Source: Undaria pinnatifida (taxonomy: Eukaryota; Sar; Phaeophyceae; Laminariales; Alariaceae). Taken from it: a stretch of 64,000 nt of DNA. The stretch covers positions 18,537,629 to 18,601,628 of the forward strand of contig JABAKD010000002.1 of assembly GCA_012845835.1 (NCBI GenBank). The letters run 5' to 3'. Every line of letters starts with the position of its first letter. Position 1 is the first letter of the stretch. The position numbers and the translations under genes are program-made. The notes under the pieces were generated by a model. It ran no database searches. It was given only the letters and a program-made list of their open reading frames with translations, and was not told the origin of the DNA. This document shows, in pieces, positions 26,201 through 36,448 of the stretch.

Positions 26201-29200
26201 TATGTAGATACAGTCTTACAGCTAATATAGGCAGCACCTTTTACTTTTCTGCTTTTCACGATGTGGTCTCAACCCCGTGCCTACGTGCGTATAGAGCTGC
26301 GGTTTGCACCCATCGCGAGGGATTTAGTAATGTCTCTGCGTGCTGGTGTATTACCAAGGCTAGATGTATTGGTATTAATATTAATAGTATTATTGTCAAT
26401 GTTCGCTGCCTTGCTACCTTGCGTTGGGTATTGTTGAGGAATTAGTGGGGTAGTAGTCCGTTCGACCACTTGCAAAAGGTTAACCAATGGCTTGCCCAAA
26501 CTAAGCCTTAAAACACTCTCCCCATCTGAAACGGCGGGATAGCAGGTCGGCCGGATATACGGGCGGACCTGTCAATACCCAAGCCGTTTCATTTCCTGGG
26601 GATACCAGGGAGAGTATTTTTCAAGTTCGACATGGGGAAAATCTGAAAAGTTTATTATTGTGGTTGGCGGGGATCGAACCCACGACCCAACAAACCCATG
26701 GTCTGTCGACGACGCCATTTGTTGAGAAATTAGTTGGGTATTAGTCCGTTTGACCACTTGCAAAAGGTTAACCAATAGCTTACCCAAACTAAGCCTTATA
26801 TCAGCAGTCGTCGCCTGATTGGCTGTTATATCTTGCGCTCAAAAACACGTTTTTTTGTTTTGGTTGGCGGAACGTAACAGTGCAATGTCATAATGCCCTG
26901 ACGATGGGGTGAATTCTCTTGAGGTCCCAAGGAGGCCCAAGTAGTATGGCGACCTCGGAAACGAGGAGTGGTGAGCTATTAGTGATACGCGCTGTCTGTC
27001 AAACCGTCAAGAGGAAAAGCGTGCCACAAGCAACGGCCCAACATAGTATCACCATCGGACTACAAATTATTGTCGGTTTACGAAATTCAGTGTTTCATGC
27101 TTGGCGGGCGTGTCGATCATATCCATCCTTCCTTGGGTTGCGCGCGGGACGTCGAGCAACATCCCCACACGCCATCGGCTGGGTCTGCTTCTCGCGACCG
27201 ATGATGATGATGTTGATCGACGATTACTCTATTATTCACTGTTGTTGTCGCATAGTCAAGTCCGCGGTCACATTATCCATAGCATAGGCTCCAGGCACCC
27301 AGTCGGATGATGTTTGCACAGATAGCCCGGTGGGGAAAATCCAGGACCAGATGGACCACCGAACAACTTGCTCAGATTCCTGAGAGACGACCTCGTCGTT
27401 TTGCTATCGATCGAAGGCTCCACGGAGGACTCCCCACGGCAGCTTAGAGTGGAAACTGTGCTGTGGGTGCGTGCAGCAAAAAAGGCAGTCAAGCGGTACC
27501 GGGGGGTCCTGGAAGCAGCCGAACGGTTCATGGCTAGATGGCGAAAAAGAGCTCGGAGCGCCGCGCAGCACAAATGCATGGCGCCAAAAAGGCAAAGGGG
27601 TGGGGGGAGAAGAGACAAGTCGCTGTTGAAGAAAGCAAGAAGGCGACAGCAGACAGAGTAGCAAGGCACCAGGCCGACTAGTGGGTAGAACCTGTCTACG
27701 TAACTTCCAACCTCCGGCGACTATCTCGAAGCTGGTAGTGCCCAATACCGGTGCAGTAGTTGGGGTCCCTCGATAAGCCGGTGGTGTGCCAGAGCAATGA
27801 CCAGTGATGCACATTAATTGCGTTTTTTCAACCATTTCACCCCAGTGACGTCATCAGGGGGCATTCATCGGTATTTCGCAGTAGAGCTCACCACTTTTTC
27901 GAGACGATGGTTGACGCACACTGTGTACGAGACAAAGGAGATTTCACCGTACATTGGTTGGTTGCGTTTCTTCGGGTTATGGTAAATATATTTCAAAGAG
28001 TTATGTCAACCATTTTCTCGAAAAAGTGGTAAGGTACCTTTTCGTACTCATTTCGTATGGGTTTGGGTTTGGGTTGCGGTTGGAGTTATCTTCATGGTTG
28101 TGAAAAACACGATAATGTACAACACCCGCCTTGTGTGTGTGTGTGTGTTCTTCACATTAAACCGTTCTTCTACTCGTCGACATCCAGCACACCCAGTGTC
28201 CGTACTGATTCTTCACCCTAGAAAGATCAGCTCTGTGGTCACAAGCCACGACACAGAGATAATGCATCGTAATGCATTCGACAACGCAATGTCATGCCCT
28301 AGTACTGGGTACGACAGGCACAACATACATACGTCAGCAACAGAAATACATTGGAAGAGAGAAATACGAAATAAACAAAAACAAAAACAAAAACAAAAAA
28401 CAAAAACAAAATAAGAAAACAAATAAAAACAAAGATAAAAATAAAACAAAAAATGAAACAAACAAAATGAAGGGGAAATCGAAGAAACAACCCAACCGCA
28501 AAGGAGAGCCAAAGCTCGGAAAAGAAACATAATAAAATGAAATAAAATAAAGTAAAGTAAAACCAAAATAAGATAATCCGAACACGAGCCAAAAACCTGG
28601 ACACGCAAGGAGGGAACAAAGGGGAAAAAAATACCCCAGAGAAAGACGAAAAGTGCTATGTACCTACTAGTCGGCCTGGTACCTTGCTACCCTGTCTGCC
28701 ATCTCCTTCCTGCCTTCGTCCACCGCGGTCTCCCTTCTATTCCTCCTGTTGCCCCCCCCGCCCCCATTCCCTTGGACGGCTTTCCTTCTACTCCTCCTGT
28801 TTCCCCCCCTCCCCCCTTTGTGTTCTTCTCATTAAACCAAAATACCTTGTAAAAGAGAGAAACAACGAAAGAAACCAAGACAAAATAAATAAATAAATAA
28901 AAAGGGGAGCCAAAGCACGGGAGATAGAAACATACCCCGAGCATGAACCAAAATGGACATGCAAGGGGGAAAGAAAGGGAAAAAATACCCCGGAAAAAAG
29001 AAACAAGTAGAAGAAGGAAGACTGGGAGGGCCAAATAAAACAGGCTCGTCACCTACCCACCATGCAAGACTCCCTACATTAGGATAAGAAGGGGAAAGAA
29101 AAAAAATAAAATAAAATAAAATAAATAAATTCACGGAAAAATCAAAGTACCAAGACATCACATTCCGAGCAGCCGCAGCAGTTGGCGGTACGAGTGGCAT

Positions 29201-31422
29201 AGATAGAAAGGTTCCACCTACTAGTCGGCCTGGTACCTTGCTACCCTGTCTGCGGTCTCCTTCCTACTTTCATCTACCGCGGTTTCCCTTCTACTCCTCC
29301 TGTCCCCCCCCCTGCCCCCATACCCTTGTGCGGTGTTCCTTCTACCCCTCCTGCTGCCCCCCCTCCCCCCGTTCCCTTCGACACCACCCACGGCGGATGC
29401 GCGGCGCTGTCTACTCAGCTTTGCCTCATCCTCGTGCCACCTGCCCATGAACCGTTCAGCTGCTTCGAGGACCCCCCGGTACCACTTGCCCACCTTTTTT
29501 GCTGCATTGGGCCACAGCGCGGTCCCAACTCCAAAAACTAAGGGGGAGTGTTCCGTTGATCCCTCGTTGGCTTTGAACACCCTAAGGTCCTCAGCTATGG
29601 CTCTAGGCCAAGTCTTAAGTTGTCCGCCTGGTTTCGGGTTCTCCCCACCAGCGATCGTCCCGAACATCAACCGACGGGGCAGTCGCCCCTTGTGTTGTCG
29701 CACCAGGGCCCCGGCAAAGAAGAGCCGCCGTTTACGGATGGTCGTTTCGATGCTCTCGCATCGTGTCATCCTGAGGGCCTTCGCGTACGAGAGGGTGGTG
29801 TGGTCGGTGCGTAATCGGCGCTGGAAGCCAATGACTCGCAAAAGGACTTCGTGGTGGGCTGATCGGAGCTTGGCGAAGTGGTCCGCATTGAGGGTCCACG
29901 TCACACACCCGTACAGCAGGGTCTCAATGACCTCGGCCTTCAGCATGCGGACTTTCAGACCAAGCGGGGCGGTCGTCCTGTCATACAATTCCGGGCCAAA
30001 CCGTTTGAGGCATGCCCGCATGAGACGGATCCGTCGTTCGATTTCGAGCGAGAGGTCAGCGCTTTCGTGGATAATGCCGCCTAGGTATAAAAACTGGGTC
30101 GTCTGTTTATACCTCTGGCCTGATGCTTCGATCGCGAGCGGTGGGGCGAGGGATGTCTGGTCCGGTGTTCGTAGCAGCATCGTCTCTGTCTTCTTTTCCG
30201 ATACCGTGAGGCCTGCTGCTTCGAAGACAGTCACGATGACTGTCATCATTTTAGCAAGGCCTTCCGCCGACTTCGAAACAATTCCTGCGTCATCTGCGTA
30301 CAACATGCCCCACACAGCCCTTTGCACGCATGCCAACGGTTCCTCTTTTCCGACTGCACTGCCCTCTTCGAGGTGAACCAAATCCCTTACGATGCTTTCG
30401 TCTTTGCTGAAGCGTACCAGCACGACGTGTATCGCAGCAGCGAAGAACACGTTGAACAGTAACGGTGATAGCACGCAGCCTTGCCGCAGCCCCTGGGTGA
30501 CATTAAACCAATCCGAGTGCTCGCCGTCATCCGCACGCACGCGAGCCCGCATGCCTTCGTGGAAGTTGCGGATAACTGTAAGCATCTTGGTTGGTACGCC
30601 AAGGCGTGTGAGTACCTCCCACAACAGTTCCCGGTCGACAGAGTCGTACGCTTTCTGCAGATCGATGAAGCACATGTACAGGGGGATTTTCCTCTGTCGT
30701 CCGAGCTCTTGCAACCGGCGCACGACAAACAACATGTCGACCGTCGACCGTGCGGGACGGAAGCCGCACTGTTCTTCAGGAAGTATTTCCTCGGCCTCGC
30801 AGTAGTTGCTAAGGCGGGACGCAACGATTTTCAATAATATTTTGCCTGCGTGGGCAACAAGCGAGATCCCTCTGTAATTGTTGCAATCAGTTCGATCCTT
30901 TTTTTTGTGAAGGGTCTTGATGATAGCATCTTTCCATTGCTGGGGGACTTCGCCCGTTACCCACACGTTGACAAGGATATTGTGAAAACACTGGACGAAA
31001 GCGGGGTGGTCAAGTTTTAGTAGTTCGACCGGGAGACCGTCTGGTCCAACGGCTTTCCAATTTGACATGCCCTTAATCGCATCCATCATCTCGTCCATGG
31101 ATGGTTCATCTCCAAGCGATAGTTTAAGCGGTCGCGGTGGCAAGAGGTCGATGATCGTGGGATCGAGTTTCAGCGATTTCGTGTTCAAGAGTTTGTGGTA
31201 GTGCCCCGCCCATCGTTCACGAATTCGCGCTTGTCGAGGGAAGCTGACCCTCACTCATTCCAGGTTACGAGGGTAATTCCTTAGTCGCGCCAAGTAATTT
31301 CGACCGGCTTCCATCGGATATCGCCGTACCTAACCGCCTCATTGGGGAACCCCTACTGCTACTGACTACTACTACGACTTCGTACTATTACGACTACTCC
31401 TGACTGCTACTTCTACTATTAA

Positions 31423-31471
<49 letters not shown>

Positions 31472-31728
31472 GACTACTATTATTACTGTTACTATTACAC
31501 TACTACTACTGACTACTATTGTATGTTGTGCCTGTCGTACCCAGTACTAGGGCATGACATGGCGTTGTCGAATGCATTACGATGCATTATCTCTGTGTCG
31601 TGGCTTGTGACCACAGAGCTGATCTTTCTAGGGTGAAGAATCAGTACGGACACTGGGTGTGCTGGATGTCGACGAGTAGAAGAACGGTTTAATGTGAAGA
31701 ACACACACACACATTACTGTTACTATTG

Positions 31729-31774
<46 letters not shown>

Positions 31775-31797
31775 GACTACTATTACTGTTACTATTA

Positions 31798-31838
<41 letters not shown>

Positions 31839-32493
31839 TTACACTACTACTACTACTACTGACTACTACTACTGTAAGTGGTAATATCCACTATTATGGA
31901 CTACGGGTATGATGTTTGAAGAAGGTTTTCACACTTGTGTCATACATAGCCATACACGTACATACATAAGTTACTTCTTGAGTGATACAGAGTAGCAAGG
32001 ACTAGATAAAGGGGGAAACTGAGTCATACTCGAAAAGTGCATGAGTGTTTCAGCCCGAGGGTTCTTACCTTGGTTAACTATCGACGAGACCCTGTACGGG
32101 AATAATAACTCGTCACGCATAGCAAGGATAAGCGCGAGACGCAAACACTTTTACATACATTTTCCTCTTCCAATAGTTTCTTCTGCGTTGGCGCTATTTG
32201 CCGCAATCCGTGTCGTACTCCTCCATCCTTTTTCCTTGCATCTACCTGGCGGGGCATGAGATCCATACCGTTGTGGCACGAGATCCATACCGTTGTGGCA
32301 CGAGATCCATGCCGTTGTGGCACTATCCATATTGTCGCGTCCCTACCTCTCGTTTTTCTTTTCTGGTACTGAGTACAGGTATGTAATCGGGGGTCGCAAG
32401 CTGTTGTGTCTTGTGTCGTACAGGTCGACAGGAGATGACTTTGGCTGGTGGGAGTTGAATGCCTCGGCTTGTCGTCGTACACGACTACGCAAT

Positions 32494-32528
<35 letters not shown>

Positions 32529-35500
32529 TTTTGTCTTGGTTTCTTTCGTTGTTTCTCTCTTTTACAAGGTGTTTTGGTTTAATGAGAAAAACACAAAGGG
32601 GGGAGGGGGGGAAACAGGAGGAGTAGAAGGAAAGCCGTCCAAGGGAATGGGGGCAGGGGGGGCAACAGGAGGAATAGAAGGGAGACCGCGGTGGACGAAG
32701 GCAGGAAGGAGATGGCAGACAGGGTAGCAAGGTACCAGGCCGACTAGTAGGTACATAGCACTTTTCGTCTTTTTCTGGGGTATTTTTTTCCCCTTTGTTC
32801 CCTCCTTGCGTGTCCAGGTTTTTGGCTCGTGTTCGGATTATCTTATTTTGGTTTTACTTTACTTTATTTTATTTCATTTTATTATGTTTCTTTTCCGAGC
32901 TTTGGCTCTCCTTTCCGGTTGGGTTGTTTCTTCGATTTCCCCTTCGTTTTGTTTGTTTCATTTTTTGTTTTATTTTTATCTTTGTTTTTATTTGTTTTCT
33001 TATTTTGTTTTTGTTTTTTTGTTTTTTGTTTTTGTTTTTGTTTATTTCGTATTTCTCTCTTCCAATGTATTTCTGTTGCTGACGTATGTATGTTGTGCCT
33101 GTCGTACCCAGTACTAGGGCATGACATTGCGTTGTCGAATGCATTACGATGCATTATCTCTGTGTCGTGGCTTGTGACCACAGAGCTGATCTTTCTAGGG
33201 TGAAGAATCAGTACGGACACTGGGTGTGCTGGATGTCGACGAGTAGAAGAACGGTTTAATGTGAAGAACACACACACGCAAGTAATGGGGCTCCTAATCG
33301 AACCGTCACGGGCCTGCAGAGACACACATTAGTTCCATCCATCGTGAAAAACCCAGTAATGCACAACACCCTCCCAAGACGAGGATGTAAACAGCACATT
33401 GGCACATATCCCATGCGAGAAGGAGTATGACCCTTTCTTGTAGAATTGCATCCGCGTTTCGGAGAAACATTGCTTGTGTGTGTTGTCTTTACGTTAATAA
33501 TCCGTTATTTCTACCCAACGACATCGGTACACCCAGAGTCCGTGCCGATTCTTCATCCTAGAAAGCGAGAGATTTCGTGGTCACGGACTAACCCAGAGTA
33601 AGCCAAACAGACGCAATTCATGAAGGTGAAGCAAGTGAAATGCTAGCGTACGGGGTCCGAGAACACAACAAAACAAGTCAGACCATTAAAAAGGAGGAAA
33701 CAAAAGAAAGGGGAAAAAAAAAAGAAAACAACGCAAGACAAACGACAGGTGTTCGGAAGCATGATGTCATGCAAAAAGACTGGAAAGGAAAAGGCTGCAA
33801 GAAGAAAAACGTACGTGCTGAAGAGGAACAGATACGTACCTGTTGCACGGACAAAACAAGAAGATAAGTGCTGTTTCACGGACAAAAACAAAACGAAGAG
33901 GAAGAAGATACCGGCATAAGGCATAATAAGGCCGGCGGGGAAGGAAAAAAGGGAGCAGACGAAAAAGAAAAACAGAAAGGACGGCAGCAAGTCATTGCTG
34001 TCGCTTTCGCAATCCCCCCGTTGAACCCAACGAAAACAAAGCAGAAACTACCAAGAAACTACCTCTCGCTGTAGAGGGTTCAGGGCTAGTGCTTGGGAGT
34101 AGCTTAAGTGGTTTTTGCGGCACTGCTGTACGCTGTAGAATAACTAAGCTGTAAGGCTGCACCGGTAGTGCATGCGGCGCGCGGGCAAAAACATGGATTC
34201 TTGCCCCCTCCGCGCCCCCCGATCTCTGCATGGTCGGTGGAAACCCCGGCATTGTAAGGATGCGAGGGTTTAGGGTCGGCTGTGCATGAAACGAGTACAC
34301 CCCCCCACCCGCCCCGCCACCCGCTATAATGCCGTGTCTCTAATCCACGGCTGTGCCGATGCGTCGTATACCGGTAATAATACAACATTTTGAGCGTCAG
34401 GGGTTTGGTTGTGACCCTATGCCTCGGACGAGAAAAGGCGTGAAGATGGGAGAAATAATACACATACATGACATCTGGTACCAGGCACACTGGTATAGTA
34501 GATGGCCCCTTTTAAGGGACCGTGGGGGTGTGTCGCGACACCAGGGTCCCTTATGCGGTGGCGTCCCTTCAACAAAAAAATGTGGCCCCTCTACAAAGCA
34601 CATATGAAATGTTTGTTTTTCTAGCTATGATGCGGCGCCCAAGTTGGCGTCCCCCATGCTTGAAGTCTATCAATTGTAATAGGGCACTAGTGGGGACACA
34701 CTCTACTTGACTCTTTTCAATCCTACGGTGCGAAGCGCTCTCGCTCTCCTGTGCCCCAGGCGACCGTCCCTGGCAAGCGCGACAGCTCTTTTGTCGCTGC
34801 TGTCTGACTTATCGTATTTTTTTCGTTTCGCGAGACGATCGACAATAATTCGTCATAATCCCTTCCACGCCTCGATAAACACGACTCTCCTCCGTAAAGT
34901 TACATTTTTTCCAATTATGACGCGGCGTTTATCAAGCGAGAAACTGCTGTGGTGGCCCCTTTTAAGGTACCTGAGAGTCCCTTACTTGGAGTGTTGCGTC
35001 CACTGTTTATAAGAGACGAAGTTCCTTAAAACGGGAAAAAATGGGCGGAGCAGTGTGAGATCCCCTATATACCACTTTTCTTCCTCGCGGAGCCCCTTAA
35101 CAAAAGCCCTCATCATTGGTATGATGAGGCTCAACCTCGTGTGTTCTTGACATTGAACTGATACGTCCACCCATCTAATATATACCCAGCACAACCAGTG
35201 TCCGTGCCGAAGCCTCCTCCTATGAAGCAAGACGTGCCCTGTGGTCACCACATACAAAACAGGAATATGTACACTGGGCAAACACAACATGTGATTTGGC
35301 CATGCAATGCCGAACGCAATGAATGCGTAGGCGAAACATAAAAAATCAATCCAGCACACCAGACTATATCCAGTCGCCCCGGTGGCGTATCAGGTTATCC
35401 TCGGGCCTGGTATAGGTCAGTTTCGTGAGTTCGAGCCCCACCGAGTGCATACTCACGAGTATAAATTCGGTGGGACTTTTTCTTGTGCACAAATTGACTT

Positions 35501-36413
35501 GCGGAAAGCGCGAGAGCGTGAGTTTGCAGAACTCGAGCAGTGGGATTGCTGAACCCTATGCGCGATAAAAAATGAAGGCAAGAACCATGAGGGAAAAGGG
35601 ACGACACCACAGGTGACCACGGCACAGCCTGTCCAGAAGCTGGAAAGTAGAATTGTGAAGAAAAAAAACACGTGCAAGGAAGGAAGAAAGAACATTAAAA
35701 GACAGCAAGGAAGAAGAAACAAGTGGAAATAGACTGGAAATGAAAGAGAAAGAAACAATCGGATACCCAGGAAGATGAAGCCAAACATTGAGTGAAACCA
35801 GACGGCAAGGCAAATGCGAAGACCAAGCAAAACAGACACGCGAGCTTATCAACAACGTAGAGTGACAGCCCCCGACCAGCGTCGTCGCGGGCAGCAACAT
35901 ACTATGTACAGGAGTAGTTCGGAATGAACCTACTACATACTCGTACAGCAGTGTGTAGGAGTAGGAGCAGTGCCGCATGGTCTATCACCTGCATACTGCT
36001 TCTGACGACAGCAGTCGATGCCGTCATCACAGCCCCCGTACCCAATACAAAAAACGAACCTAATAAATGAAGCAAAAGGAAAACATAGGCCGGCAGCAAC
36101 AAAGCAGATGACACCACCCAGCCGCCGTCGGGGCAGCACCCAACTGGCTTCCGAATAAATGCAGGGTCGCAGTTACTTCAGGGTTGGGAGCATTGCTGCT
36201 TGGTCTGTCCTGTACTTGCCACATCTGGCGGCCGCGGTGTCCATACCCGCATCATCGTCTCCACACCTCCAAGGGTACCCAAAGGAAATAGATACGAGCT
36301 GGGCCAATCGAGGTGTTGCCAGAGCGGTAGATCAGCCATGCCTCGCCCAATATTTCGCACGGGGATGTGTTTTTTTTGGCAGGGTGTTAATCATTCAACA
36401 ACCAATTTGAATG

Positions 36414-36448
<35 letters not shown>

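Noticed and set aside
29333-30376. 347-codon + strand frame
   Set aside because: It is the antisense of the LINE1 reverse transcriptase, which has all RT motifs on the - strand.
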